Source of the DNA: Pestalotiopsis fici W106-1
Lineage: Eukaryota; Ascomycota; Sordariomycetes; Amphisphaeriales; Sporocadaceae
Length of the DNA: 64,000 nt
Assembly: GCF_000516985.1 (NCBI RefSeq)
Contig: NW_006917093.1
Location: 1,302,001 to 1,366,000, forward strand
Direction: 5' to 3'
Positions 34,482-46,520 of the stretch are shown here, in pieces. The notes below the pieces were generated by a model. The model was given only the letters and a program-made list of their open reading frames with translations. It searched no databases and was not told the origin of the DNA. Position numbers and translations under genes: made by a program. How positions within the stretch are numbered: the stretch's first letter is position 1; the number at the start of each line of letters is the position of its first letter.

Positions 34482-36100
34482 CTACACCATCCCGTACCCT
34501 GTCATGTTCCCCCGCCTCATCCATGTGTATACCCGCTTTGCAGCATGGGATACCGTTTCGGCCGTTTTGCCATCCTCAATGTCCATCATCTCCTCCACCC
34601 AGGTGAAGATCGTATCGACGAAACGCTGCACCTGTTCCTCGGTATTTGCAGCGTGCAGTATAACCCTGAGACGGCCTTGACCCATGGGCACAATCGGGTG
34701 CTCCACCGGAAACACGCAAAACGAGTGCGCAAGCAGATGAAAGTAAAGCCACCAGGTGTACTTTTGCTGCGTCGATACGGGAATAATATGTGCGAGAAAC
34801 GAACGGTCTTCCCAACCGTCCGTGAGTGGGACACGGAGGAGCCCTCGTGTCGTTGCCGCGTCCCATAGAGGATGCGAAGTGAGCGAATCAAAGAATAGCC
34901 GGGCCAGATCCTGGATATGTTCTTGTGCCTACGTAATGCATTATAGTGAGATGGCGAAATGTTTCGAATGCGTTTGCCAAAATAGGGAATGCGATAGATC
35001 ATCAATGAAGAACACTTACCTCTTCTGTTTCCCCGGCTTCCAGCATTTTGTAGCCGGACTTGATGGCAGCGACAAATGGGAAAGAGGGCGCCGTAGTGAA
35101 TATCACTGTTCGGGAAAAGTTTGCCAGTGCTCCTCTGATCACGTCGTTTCCCAGTACGATTGCTATCATGCGTGGTCCTATCAGTAAAGTGATGTCCGCA
35201 ATACATGGATGAGTGAGCAGGCGTAAACATACCTCCAGTAGCTCCGATGGCCTTGCCAAATGAATGCACCACTACCGCAATGTCTTTTTGCAAGCCGAGC
35301 TCGCAGACCAAACCGGCACCCTTGGGACCAATGACCCCAACGCTGTGCGCCTCGTCCACGATGAATTGAATGTTTCCCTTTCCACCCGAGATCTCATGAG
35401 CCACATCGACGAGCTCCTGCAGTGGGCACACGTCGCCATCCATACTATAGATGGACTCGACGGCGACCAGGACGGAGCGTTTTCCCTGCCGAACCAAGCG
35501 CTGCGAATCCATGACCTCGCGCAGGACGCCGCGGAAGCCCTCGACATCATTGTGCGGGAACTCGACCCGGTCCATGGCGAGGCTCTGCCGGATGCCGTCG
35601 TGGGTGCTGGCGTGGACGAGGGCGTCGTAGACGACCACGTCGCCGGGCCGAGGCACCGCCGTCCATACCGCCACGTTGGCCTCGTATGCAGATCCCATGA
35701 TGAGCCCGGCCTCGGCGCCGTGAAAGGCGGCGATATCCCGCTCCGCCTGCTCGAGGTACCCGTGGTTGCCGTCCATGAGGCGTACGCCGCTCGCCCCCAG
35801 GCTAAAGTTGGGGTGCGCCGCCAGCTCGGCCAGGAACTCGGCTCGCCGCGCATCGCTGCGGCCCAGCGATAGAATGTCACCTGAGCAAAAGTCAATGGCA
35901 TTGCCTGCTTGCCATGCGTTCTCCACAATGGAGTAGTAAAGACCCTCGGAGCGCCGCACATCGAGCACCTCCTCGAGGTTGCGGTAGAAAGTTGACTGAT
36001 CCCGGGGCGTAGACTGCGTACTCGTGGGCAGAGTATCCTTGAGGCGAGTTATAAATGTGCTCACGGGCGGAATATCCGCATCTGCATCTTGAACGGCCAT
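34482..36100 (-). CDS. Alpha-oxoamine synthase (PLP-dependent, BioF/KBL-like), PKS partner
   Basis: About 489 residues in three exons: 36100 to ~35234, ~35170 to ~35018, and ~34930 to 34482. Fold-type I PLP family text: SLGASGVRLMDGNHGYLEQ, then VAVESIYSMDGDVCPL, the PLP-binding aspartate and histidine in VDEAHSVGVIGPKGAG, and the Schiff-base lysine in VVHSFGKAIGATG. Oxoamine synthases condense an acyl thioester with an amino acid, with decarboxylation, giving an alpha-aminoketone. Placed directly upstream of a release-less HR-PKS, it most likely off-loads the polyketide. It is shorter than serine palmitoyltransferase subunits and lacks their N-terminal membrane segment, so it is closer to the soluble BioF/aminolevulinate-synthase type. 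The amino-acid substrate cannot be read from sequence. Confidence 0.92.
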
Positions 36101-36605
36101 TTTGGAGGAGTAGAATGCTGATTGCCGTAGTAGATTTGATAGTCCGCGATGTCCCCGAAAGCCTATCTCGTAGTGAACTTGAAAAGATTCACACTAGGCC
36201 GGGCTTGTAAGTAAACATTGACTTGAGAAATTATGTAGTATTATCTTCAGATTGAGTACCTAGGTAGCCACTTTTCCACGTCAAAGAGTGACCAATAGGC
36301 AGACAATCTGGTGTTTTCTTAGTATACAGCAGACAGCTTCCACCCCAAAATGGGTATAGGGAGATTTCAGTTGCGGTGGCGCCCAATACTCTGCGCTATG
36401 ACGTTTTAAACGGTTCTGCCGCAACTCTAGCGATCCAAACGACCGATTGATGAACAACCCAAATGGGCTGACTCCATTTCAGTCGCTTATTTTTCATTTC
36501 TGTTCCTTCAGGTCATGATTGATTGTGAGTTGATTCCATTGCCTATTGAATGCTTCGTTGTAACTATCCATCCCTCTGTCTTGATTCAAAACTGACTGTC
36601 AAGTT
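36101..36605. other. Promoter of the oxoamine synthase; no gene
   Basis: About 500 bp upstream of the synthase ATG, containing CGG-N5-CCG at 36411-36421. Nothing else recognised. Confidence 0.5.
36411..36421. promoter_or_regulatory. Candidate Zn2Cys6 site CGG-N5-CCG
   Basis: CGGTTCTGCCG lies 311 bp upstream of the oxoamine synthase ATG. The triplet pair has the same spacing as the element between SDR and monooxygenase, but inverted rather than everted. Confidence 0.35.
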
Positions 36606-37844
36606 TCACGGCGTGTCGGCCCTTTCGTTGCTTCTGATATAGACGTGACGGTTCCCAGGATAGGCTTCTAGGGTGAGGCTATCGTCGGCGGATGTATAGT
36701 CGATACTGTCAATCGAGCCAGCGACTCTGTTGTTCTTTGGCAGCATGTGGGTACTTTTGTCAACCCTAGCAGTTAATACCCTAGGCACTGCCTGGCCCTT
36801 TTGTAGTTTACCATGGCGCAGTCGTTGATAAACGGGGGCAAGTATTGGAAGACATGCGCCAATAATCGCTACGTAGATCTCCACCAGGGTAGCGTAGGCA
36901 GCTAGCATAAATTGTTCTGCTTTATCAATCAGCATGCATCCTCAATACTACCGTCTGGTCTGTACGGAAGGCGTGCCGTACGAGTGAAATTGCTTATATT
37001 TTCCTTGTAAAAAGTTGCGAGGGCAATCGTGCGGGCCACACTCGCTGCGCATACACTGGAGTCCTCGTGGTCAACACAGGATTTCCAAGTGCCAGGGTTC
37101 GTCGGGACGACTTACATGCCACCGAGGAGGAAAACACCACCGACTTTCAATTTCCGCTTGGCTGAGATCTTCAGCTTTATGATCTCGTGAATTGGCAATA
37201 CCAAGGTCAAAAAGTCAATAATACAGTTGATAATTGAGGCGACTGATGATATGGTTCCCAGGGACTTTCCAGTAGCCTCTGAGCAGCTTTTTAATCCGAT
37301 GAAATTTTGCCAGCATCCCACAAAGTCCTGTATGGTAGTGCCGATACTCCAAGCAATACACATTGCAGCCAGGATCTTGCATCCTAGCTCAACGACGCGA
37401 GTCGGGAAAATGCGCCAATACAGAGCCAAGACAGAGAGTTTGATCAACGGAGAGCTGTATGTATAGGCAACGACCGTCACAGAGATGGACTACATTCCAT
37501 TTGATATCAACATTTGCAAGTTCTAGATGGGGGTTAGCGGGGACAGAACAGACCTGGCGCAGAGTCACCATGAAGTTTGGATTTTCGGCTGCTGCAATTC
37601 TGATATCGCGTCCCATTCCTCCTTGAATAACACTCACACAGCTGGCTGCCATGAGAACATGATGGACGAGGAGCGCAGCCAGGCATAACCAGTCGTCCAG
37701 GCCAAAAAGCTGCTTAGTCAACCTTCTTGCCCAAAACCGCGCCAGGACAACGATTGTAGTTACGAAGGACAAGACAGCGGCGAAGCCAACCAATGCCGGA
37801 CCCCTGTTTGTATAATCCAGTGATGACTGATCCACCGACGACAT
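36606..37844 (-). CDS. Fungal rhodopsin-fold integral membrane protein (Rhod_fun / SAT4-like)
   Basis: A multi-exon gene starting MSSVDQSSLDYTNRG at 37844. TM1 GFAAVLSFVTTIVVLARFWA is followed by the family's FGLDDWLCLAALLVH motif. TM3-TM5 follow after an intron near 37555-37480: SPLIKLSVLALYWRIFPTRV, ILAAMCIAWSIGTTIQDFV, and a Cys in GLKSCSEATG. KLKVGGVFLLGGM ends an exon near 37112. A short exon (SVARTIALATFYKEN, ~37050-36955) and a C-terminal exon (~36920-36606) complete a seven-helix topology with a hydrophilic tail. This matches the fungal rhodopsin-domain family (PF20684 type), which includes Pth11-like receptors but mostly has unknown function. Exon edges at the 3' half are approximate. 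Relation to the PKS cluster is unknown. Confidence 0.75.
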
Positions 37845-40800
37845 TATTTTGTATGTAGGTGGCCATGCTATTCTTGGGAGGCAGCATGAGGACTGAGAAG
37901 AATGTATGTGCAAAATCATTATATTTATGTTTGGATTCTAGGCTGCCAATCTCACTGTTCCACAACCAAATGACCGCACCGAATTGAGGTCAACGAATGA
38001 CATGTGCTGGGTGCTATGTGATATAAAATATTCGAGTGAGGCTGAAATCATCTTCGGTCCTACAAATTCCTACGTACGAAACAAGAAGGCCTGCTTGAAC
38101 GGTGTCATTGGTAGCCAGGCGCAAGGCAGACAGGCCCCAATACGATGGATTTGACTTGATTGGACCTCGGGGAAAACAAGAAAAAGAATTACAAAAGCCC
38201 ATGATTACTCTGAAGCTGCGGTGAGAAATAGATACCTGCAACTTGATGGAGCGGCGGCTTGCAGTAAAGTCCTACGCATTGAGGCAAACGCCGCAAATGG
38301 GCGAGATCGACTCTGAGTGAGAGAGAGATGGAGGGGCACTTGCATTTCTGATTGGTGGTTGAGCCGTCTCTCGAGCGGGATATCTGTAAAGTTTCCTCAG
38401 TTTGGGGTCCAGATGCGAGACAAAAGAGTCAATACCGGTTTAAAATTAGCCTGAGACATGGGGCCAATCATTTGCATGGCGGAATGCGCATATGCAATGC
38501 AGACATTCTCTGTATGTAGTGCTGCGGCACCTTTCAACACGTCAATGACACCGTGGCTGCTGGAAAAGGAAAGCGAGGTTGATTGTTATTACATGTCCAG
38601 GTGTACAGAGTATTGTGGGGGGCAGAATAGTGCAATACAATGATCATATTGTGCGAAATAGTGGAATGTCTGCTAGGTGCTGGTGTCCATCTACTATCTA
38701 GGTCCTACAAGTCTTGTGCCTTTTGGCTAAAAACGTGCAACATGTACTATTCTGCAGAGACTAAAATGCATCATCAGTATTCAGTCAAAGTGCCACGTAC
38801 CTGAATCTGATGTCTTTCCTCTGCATTCAAGTTGTCATTGTCTCATTTCTCTCACACACCGGTTGAGGCCCTATCTTCAGCTATAATTGGGGGCTTTTCG
38901 TGCTCTGACGTTTTTAGGCACGCGGTCAACGTAATTAGGTAGAAAAGAGACATCGGTGTGATTTTCCCCGGAAGGCATCCCACTTGCTGCGGCAATTACC
39001 ATGAGCATGAATGAAAATAAATGCCGTTGAAATCAGTGGCAGCAGCGTTGGACAAGCAACTTGGACAATTAATGGATCCTGTTACGAGCCTCGGCATTCT
39101 TTGCAAGCCCAAGTCTGGCATCCTGCTCCGCGCTCCCCGATTTTGCCACCAGGGACTCGCCTTGGATATCGCAGTATTGGCATAATATCAACGACGACAC
39201 ACAACACACAATATGTCCTGATACAAAAGTACGCAAGCAGCTGACTTTGGAAAAGCTCCGTCCGGGTCTTCCGAATTCCCCGTTGGACAGAAGGCCGCTC
39301 CTGTTCAGGCCCAGGAATTCAGTTACCATGTTCCCCGGGGGCGTGCACGGTCGGCCGACCAGCTGCCCTTTAGGCGAGCTAGGCGCGTGCGTCGCCGACG
39401 AGGGAGATAGCGTCCAGCCAATTCTTTCTTGTCATGAGGATGCCGCTCTGCATGTCTTGTCGCATACTCGGGAATTCGACAGTCGAGGCCATGCAAAGGA
39501 CATTATTACAAGCAAGAAATTTGGTTTTTGGTGCGTCTGTCCCGTGGCACGTAAAAGGTATCTGGGTATGTACTAGGTAGTATGTATGTACGTATGCATG
39601 CTGGTGGTATGCAGTGAGCTATCGCTTATGAATAGAGTTCCGTCTAGTGGCCCGGCTAGCATATGTTTGACAGCATAACGGCTCACCTAGCTTGAGGCTC
39701 CAGGGCAGGATTGGTTCTACGTGGCAAAGACACCCACCCCACCCAACTTGACCCCCCCTCCCCTTGCCTTGCTGGGTGTCATTGAAGGGAGGTGCAGCAT
39801 CCCAATGTCCTGGGTATGTGTATCTTGGGGTTACTTTACGATACGAAACTTGGTCGCTGATCGCAGTTGTACCGTGACCTACAACTACCTACGACCTCGT
39901 ACCGGCCTGACCTGGGCCATGCGATGGCATGCATTGAGACATTGCTGCAGGACTTGGGACTGACTTTGACCCCTCAAGGACGGATTCGTGTGTTGCAAAA
40001 CGGCTTGTCCGGTCCGCCGGGATCGGTGGCTTTCCCACCCACCGGGGAACTTACTTACTGTACTAGGTTAGCTGTCTCAATTCAGCATCTTTTCGTTATG
40101 CTTCTTGCATCGCACCTCTCTTTTTTCACTATCGATCTCGCTCAGACCTTTTTTTTTTTTTTTAGTATCTCATTCACTTTGTATCTTGTGGTTGTTTTGA
40201 ACCAACTGCATCGCACCAAGAACTAGTCTCGGCACAAAAGACGTACACTCAGTAGCCGAGCGCTGGTCTCTCCTCCCCCCCGGCTTGTAGGTGATTTTCG
40301 CGGGAAAGCCGCCAAAACATTAACGTTCGGGCCTGCAGATCATTGAATATGGCAGCACCATCCAAATCGGCAATTGACCCGACCCACAACCCTGGATCAT
40401 CGCCATGGTCACCCTAGAAGTTTCCTGGGACTCGAGACCCTGGCAGACAACTGAAACAATCCTCCGAGTCCGCTATGGGGTTCTTGGTCTTCCCTACACA
40501 GCAGTTTACTAGCAATCGTCTGACTCGTGATGCGGCCGTCGCCGTGAGCCCATCCGTCGCTTGCTCGCTATCTCCCAGAGGGAACATGCCGTCGTCCCGC
40601 CAAACCATGACCAGATGATCGGTTCGACTTGCGCCCGGCGAACGTTGCAAGCTGGTAACAGGAAAGCATAGCTTACGCAAATCATGGCATCCTGTAATAA
40701 AACAATGCGTTAGGAGCCTGCACGGCGTGCATTAGGGAGTACTATCTCGTTCGAGGATGTAACCTACTCCAAGCCGGCTCGGTCTGCCAGTCATCCTTCA

Positions 40801-41204
40801 TTGGCTACAATGCGGTCCTGGTATCTTCCTGCTTTGGTCTATGGACCAATTCGTCTACCAGAACTGGCTTCTCAGAGACTGACACGATAACAACTCGAAA
40901 ATCAATACATGTTCGTCTCGTGATCGACCAGGAGGCGTCCAGTCCCAGCTGCACGGCCATTAAAACACATATGGAAAACGAGGGAATTATGTGCAAATCC
41001 CTGAATGTGGGCAACCGATGCTGAACATGATGTCCAAGCATGAGGGGAAATAGATCTATATGTACAATGAGGTCTTTGATGAGGTTGCAGCTCCCACCCA
41101 ACCGAGCTTCCCGGTCACTATTCACCACATTCCCCCCCTTATTTGTGTATTATCGAATTGCTTGGCACCTCCCCCCTAGGTCTTGATCCGTAATAGCAAT
41201 AATT
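37845..41204. other. 3.4-kb stretch without a recognisable gene
   Basis: Only short frames without domain character on either strand. Contains T-runs around 40149 and C-rich tracts around 39735-39765 and 40275. It marks the boundary between the biosynthetic genes and the enzyme genes to the right. A non-coding RNA cannot be excluded. Confidence 0.5.
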
Positions 41205-42039
41205 ATGGCGCTCAAACTGCAAGACATCGATCCCGAGGTCGACTTCCCGGCGCTCGCCAAGTGCCTGGCGGAAGCCTACGAAGACCCACACCAGCCGTTT
41301 TTGCACATCTGGTTTCCGATCGACGGATCCTCGGACGAGGCCCGCGAGGCGTCGATCCAGGAGGGCGCTGAGCGCCTCAAGCTCTGGCATACGCACGACC
41401 CCTCGAGCCGCTGGCACAAGGTCGTCGACCCTGAGACGGGCAGGATCGCAGGTGGTGCCGCTTGGAACGTCTTCGAGACGAACCCATTTGCCGAACCCCA
41501 TGACATGGAAATTTCCTGGTTTCCCGATGGCAGCTCGCGCAGATATGCCGAGCAGGCCATTGAGAGCCACGGACGGCCGAGGTATGTCGCCGGACAGAGA
41601 CCTCATTTGTGTAAGTGGCCCGTCAGAGTCGTCATGATCTACATTGTTTGAGCCGCATGGCCCCCCCCCCCTCCTGTTTTTGTTTTCATGTTACTTACCT
41701 TTTGCGTAAGACCTCTTCAATGTTTTTACTCATCCGGACTTTCGCCGCCGTGGCATTGGACAGCAGGTCATGGATTGGGGCACGAAGAAGGCAGATGAGC
41801 TGGGGCTCGATTTCTTCCTAGACGCAACCCCCATGGGGAGGCCCTTGTACGAGAAGAATGGTTTCATCTACGTTGAGGAAAATGTCACCAAGCCTACAAC
41901 GGACAACCCGGACGCTACTTGGAAGGAAATGGAGCAAAAGGTTCCTCCTTTCACCTTTTGGCTCATGTGGCGACCTGTTGGGGGTAAATATGAAGAAGGG
42001 AAGACAATCAAGCCTTGGGAAACTGCAGAGAGCTCGTAG
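41205..42039 (+). CDS. GNAT-family N-acetyltransferase
   Basis: Two exons joined by a ~100-bp intron (donor near 41610, acceptor near 41711). Exon 1 begins MALKLQDIDPEVDFPALAKC and exon 2 begins LFNVFTHPDFRRRGIG. The R-x2-G-x-G acetyl-CoA pyrophosphate loop is seen in RRRGIGQQV. It is preceded by a beta-strand typical of GNAT folds and followed by DFFLDATPMGRPLYEKNGF, the family's final helix and strand. About 245 residues, the usual size for fungal single-domain GNATs acting on small molecules. Substrate unknown. It resembles the fungal acetyltransferases often found near secondary-metabolite genes. Confidence 0.88.
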
Positions 42040-43103
42040 ATTAGTATATCTCATGGAGAGTTCTCATAGTCTGATAAAGCAAATGTAAAACTTTGAAACA
42101 CAAGCAAGCCTCGTTCTCGTATCAAAGTATAAGTGACCAGCAAGGCAGGCATAATGAATCGCCAGTCTTTCAATATCATGTCAGCTACGAAGCCTCTTGA
42201 AGACTTCATCAAGACTTTTCCCTCTCTCTTAGCCACACGGAAAGAGGCAAGGAGATGTAGAACACTGCTTAGTCCGTCCTTTGTGACGGACGATGTAAGA
42301 CATAGACGTCGTGCAGTGCTGCGTCACAAAATATACTTCGCCGTCTTGACTGTTGAGAATCCCCCAAGACGGAATCCGTAATTGATTGAAAGTATAGTTG
42401 ATTCAGTCTCTAGAGAGTCCGACTGCCTTTACTCAGAGTCCATTCCCTCCTGAACCACACTCTCAATGATCGTGAGCACTCATCTGACGTGCTTGCCGAT
42501 ATCCATCTCGTGTATGTAGGATACTTCCTTTGACTCTAATGCCTACTGTTCCCATGGATGCTCCTCGGACCGAGTCAACAATCTAAACATGGATTGTCTT
42601 GTGCAAGCGGGTTATAACGCCTGCACCATAACGACCTACTGGCCCTCTGTTCAATTTCAAATCCACCTTTGAGCGTCGACAGGATTCAAGATAATGATAA
42701 TCGTCATACCTCATCTCCACTGTTCTCCACCCTCTCTCATTATTGATTGTCGTGGTCTCTAGGTGCGCTTGGTGCGTAGTCTCAGTGCTTTTTTCCCTTA
42801 GCGCGCGTGCTATCGTCGAGGGGACACTAACAATTAGTCTTGAGGCGGCCCGCGGATCACCAACTTTAGCGGCCCGCCGCCCCTCCAGATATGTCTTGGA
42901 AGCCATTTCGTCATTGATGGGCTATAGGGCTGGCGCGAGGGTGAGTTGCGTGTGTTTGGTGCATTGTTATTGCATATGTTGTAGAGTCCATCAAGTGGAA
43001 AGGGAGGCAAGGCCTCAAAGAACAGTCTGAGTAACTTGCAGTCTACCAGTCAATCAGTGAGTGAATGGGAGACTGTGAACGTGTTTGTCTCTGTCCTTTG
43101 ATC
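42040..43103. other. Intergenic, no gene seen
   Basis: About 1.06 kb between two plus-strand genes. No supported coding frame; includes the acyltransferase promoter. Confidence 0.5.
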
Positions 43104-44634
43104 ATGTCTCCATCGAGCGCTTGGAAGAAACAGCCAGATGGCTCCTGGCTGCAAGCCTACGAGTAAGCATTCTCTGGCGCCCTATGATTGTTTCCATATC
43201 TTGAAAACCCATATTGGCTGTTCAAAATCCCAGATCACATCCTGTAAAAACCAGTGTCGCAGTCATGATAGCTCTCTTCTCTAACACGTCGCTGATTGTC
43301 AATATCTTAGTGGTATGGAAAAGTACTTTTTTGCCATATCGGCTCCTGAAGGTCAACCGACACCATTTATGATTGGCAGCCGCGTAGCCTTTTCCTACAG
43401 CGGCACCGAGGGAGACATTGAGGCCATGCTCAGGGCAGCTTGGGTGGAGATGCGGTCAAAGCAGCCTACGATTGCGGCGGAAGTGACCGAAGGGGGGAAG
43501 CTTTACAAACCAGCAAACGAGGCGGAAATTCATGAATGGCTCAAGGTATCCTTCCAGACTCATGAAGCGGAAGATGATCCCGAGTCCTGCTTCAGTCGGT
43601 TTCGGCAGGTGCCTCGTATCATTATGCACTACTTTCCTCGCTCGAGGGAACTTCTTCTCCAGGCGTGCCACGTGCTCGTGGACGGGATTGGCATTCTTTA
43701 CTTTTGGAATGAATTCTTTTCAACACTGGCAAGTCGCGCAAAGTCGCCGGACAGGCCAGGTTTTGATTCAGAACACCTTCTTCTCCCACCAGTAACAACA
43801 GAACTCCTGGGCGTGCCCAGCACGTCGTCCGAGGCGGGCCAGAGACGGGCAAACGAGCTGGTCGGCCACTGGGCCAGCAAGACCTACTCCCCGTCGGCCG
43901 CGGGCGTCCCGGTCGTGGAAGCCGGGAAACCGCCCGCCGACACGTATTTCCGACGGGAGTTGCGCATCCCGCGCCCGGCCACCGAGTCCATCATCCAGGC
44001 TTGCAAGCAGCGCGGGTACACTGTCACCTGCGCCTGGCAGGCGGCCGTCATCCTTGCCCTGCGCCGCCAGCAGCAGCAGCACGCGAACCCTCAAGAACGC
44101 AAAGATCCCACGTATGCCACTGCCACGGTGACCATGAACTTGCGCCCGTACTTTCCTCGAGACTTTGACCCGCTCAAAGACTTTGTGGCGGCGTATTACT
44201 TGACCATGCCATTCGACGTGGCCTACGATGCTGAAGCGTCGTCGTTTGAGAGGCTGGCCCGGTACAATAGCACCTACTTTAAAAACGCCCTGACGCCCGA
44301 GAGCGGCGACTTGGAAATGATTCCCGCGTACCTGGACCTCTTTGTCGACGCGACCAAAACAGAGGCTGCTCCTCCCGTGCCGAGCTCGGCGCCGGTGCTG
44401 TCGAGTCTGGGCATTATTGACCGCTACCTGGAGTCCCGGCACGGGCCGTGGCAGATTACTGATTTCTGGCTGGCTGATACGACGATCACGGAGATGAGTC
44501 TGGTATTCTTGTGGACCTGGAATGGTGAAATGGTGTTGAGCATGTCGCCGAATGCAAAATACATGACCAATGACATGGCGGATCGGTTTCTGGTCGAGGT
44601 TCGGGATGCCCTGATTGAAGGGCTCAGTATCTAG
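43104..44634 (+). CDS. CoA-dependent acyltransferase of the condensation superfamily (Tri3/alcohol acetyltransferase-like)
   Basis: Exon 1 (43104-43162, MSPSSAWKKQPDGSWLQAY) is very short and joins exon 2 at 43311 across a 148-bp intron, completing A-Y-D-G-M-E-K-Y. The total is ~459 residues. The catalytic H-x3-D-G motif is seen in ACHVLVDGIGILYF around residue 140. The YATATVTMNLRPYFP strand and the C-terminal VFLWTWNGEMVLSMSPN fit this fold. The family transfers acyl groups from CoA to hydroxyls (15-O-acetylation of trichothecenes by Tri3 is a known case). It could cap the PKS product but lies ~7 kb from the oxoamine synthase, so membership is uncertain. Confidence 0.85.
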
Positions 44635-44858
44635 AAGTCTGCCACTGACACAGGTTCGTGTGCAGATGTCTTGACATTTCTGTTTCTATAATCCGACCCA
44701 AAGGCATTGATTATATTGCTAATTTTGTATCAGCGATTCGCAATTTCTGCCATCTCACCTAGTGTTTGTTGCATCGCACAAAAATGAGCAGAAAGCCAAG
44801 GGAGAAACACAGAATATTAAGCATTATATTGTAAGAAAATGAATCTTAACTACCACTA

Positions 44859-46520
44859 TCATCCACAAGTCCAGCTCGTCGCATTGTTCGGGTTGCCAGT
44901 ACCATCATAGACGGCCTTTTGCGGCCACGGACACAATGGCCGCTGCCTAGAGATCTGCAGGGTACCGGTGCTAATGTTGAAAGCCGAAGCAATGACTGAT
45001 TCCACGGGCTTGTCTTCCTCTACCCAGTTCATGAGGGCCAAGAGAGCGTCGTGCTGGGGGTCAATGTTGTAGGGGACCGAGTAGTCGGTGGTGTAGCCGG
45101 CCAGCGCCATCTGCTGGCCGCCACCGGCAATCATCCACGGCGCATTGACGCCCGTCGGGCTCAGCCAGCAGTGCTGCATGCCGGGGATCAGGAACAGCCG
45201 GAAAAAGTCATCGACGTCGCCGCCGACGGCCGCCTTGGTCCGGTTATAAAAGTCAATGGAGGACCGCGTGGGGATGTAGCCGTCCGAGCCACCGTGGTAG
45301 ATGATCAGTTTGCCGCCACGATCGCGATAAGCCGAGATGTCAAAGTCGTCCGAGGTGGCATTTCCAGGGTCAATCCGGAAGGCGTCGTATACAGTCTGGT
45401 CACTGAAATCATCAATGGTCCAGGAGAGATTATCGTACAAGAAGTATTTCTCCCAGGCTTGGTCAAAGTTTGATGGGTTGCCGTACAGTTGCCAAATATC
45501 CCACTGGGCCTCGGAACTGTGTTCAAGACCCGGATAGACAAAAGTTCCATTGTGAGTGTAAAAGTCACTCCAGACCTTCTTTGCATTCGCGATTTGCTCG
45601 GGCGTGAGGCAGCTCGAATTGCTCACTCCGGCATTGCCACATTGGATGACAGACAAATCTGGATTACAGATCTCGGGAGCACTAATGATGTTGTCCTTGA
45701 GGCCATCATCTCCATCACACTGGGCTCTGACCGTGTTGGCTAGCAGCTGGAACTGAGAAATGTCCGTGAAAGTGCCAGGGGAGTCGACAGGCAGGTTGAA
45801 AGAGCCAAGTCTTGTGATCCAGGGCATGAGACCCATGACCTTCCAGGCAGGCGCACCGATGAGTGCGCCATCATAGGCATCGGGATGGAGTTGGATCTCC
45901 TTGAGTCCCTGTCTACCTCCAGTTGAGCAGCCACTGTAATAGGAGTACTCGATAGTTGAGGCTTGGTAGAATGCCTTGGTCAGTGTTTTGGCGAGTGCGG
46001 TAGAGCCATGAATCGCCCTCCAGCCCCAATCGGTGCGGGTCTCGGGATCGTTGTATCCCCAAGTCAGATCACCATTGACAGACAAGTGTCCAGTGTCAGT
46101 CGAGAGAGTTGCGAAGCCGTAGTGAGGGCCGGGGCCCATATCACGCCAATTGATTCCGCCCAAGAAACCACCATTGCCAACAGTCAAAATCCTGCTGTTC
46201 CAATTGCTAACGGTTGGTAAGAACAGACCAAAGCGGAAATTCGAACTCGGGGACGATGTGACATTGACAATGACGGCACATAGCTCCGGGAGGTTCGTCA
46301 CGTTGTTGGGATATCCGAGATCCTTTGCACCCTCACCATAGGAGCCTCCGTCTGGGACATAGTCGACCCTTTCAATGACGGCATTGGATGGGAGCGCGTC
46401 AGTAAATGTAGATGCTGAGCAGACGGCCGGGGTCACGTTTTGTGCCGTGCAAACTCCAGCCAGATATGGGGACAAGAAAGTAAATAAACCCCACAGCAGG
46501 GGAACTGAGAGGACCGCCAT
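44859..46520 (-). CDS. Secreted tannase/feruloyl-esterase family protein (1)
   Basis: About 553 residues from the ATG at 46520, which gives a classic signal peptide (MAVLSVPLLWGLFTFLSPYL, then Ala-rich cleavage text). An in-frame ATG at 46709 would add 63 Arg/Ser-rich residues ahead of it and is less likely. No introns needed. The serine nucleophile lies in YSGCSTGGRQG. The acid is likely the Asp in HGGSDGYIP. The catalytic His lies in GMQHCWLSP. The Cys next to Ser and the Cys next to His form the CS-D-HC disulfide arrangement of this family. Ca-binding-type text DGDDGLKDNII is also present. Members hydrolyse tannin gallate esters or feruloyl esters of plant polysaccharides; the substrate is not decidable here. 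Many N-glycosylation sequons (NVT, NSS, NGT) agree with secretion. Confidence 0.93.
   Translation of the reverse strand: MAVLSVPLLWGLFTFLSPYLAGVCTAQNVTPAVCSASTFTDALPSNAVIERVDYVPDGGSYGEGAKDLGYPNNVTNLPELCAVIVNVTSSPSSNFRFGLFLPTVSNWNSRILTVGNGGFLGGINWRDMGPGPHYGFATLSTDTGHLSVNGDLTWGYNDPETRTDWGWRAIHGSTALAKTLTKAFYQASTIEYSYYSGCSTGGRQGLKEIQLHPDAYDGALIGAPAWKVMGLMPWITRLGSFNLPVDSPGTFTDISQFQLLANTVRAQCDGDDGLKDNIISAPEICNPDLSVIQCGNAGVSNSSCLTPEQIANAKKVWSDFYTHNGTFVYPGLEHSSEAQWDIWQLYGNPSNFDQAWEKYFLYDNLSWTIDDFSDQTVYDAFRIDPGNATSDDFDISAYRDRGGKLIIYHGGSDGYIPTRSSIDFYNRTKAAVGGDVDDFFRLFLIPGMQHCWLSPTGVNAPWMIAGGGQQMALAGYTTDYSVPYNIDPQHDALLALMNWVEEDKPVESVIASAFNISTGTLQISRQRPLCPWPQKAVYDGTGNPNNATSWTCG

Noticed and set aside
35264..35872. 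202-codon plus-strand frame
   Set aside because: Antisense to the catalytic region of the oxoamine synthase, whose motifs are clear.
43768..44442. 224-codon frame antisense to the acyltransferase
   Set aside because: Shadow of a GC-rich real gene, with no family features.
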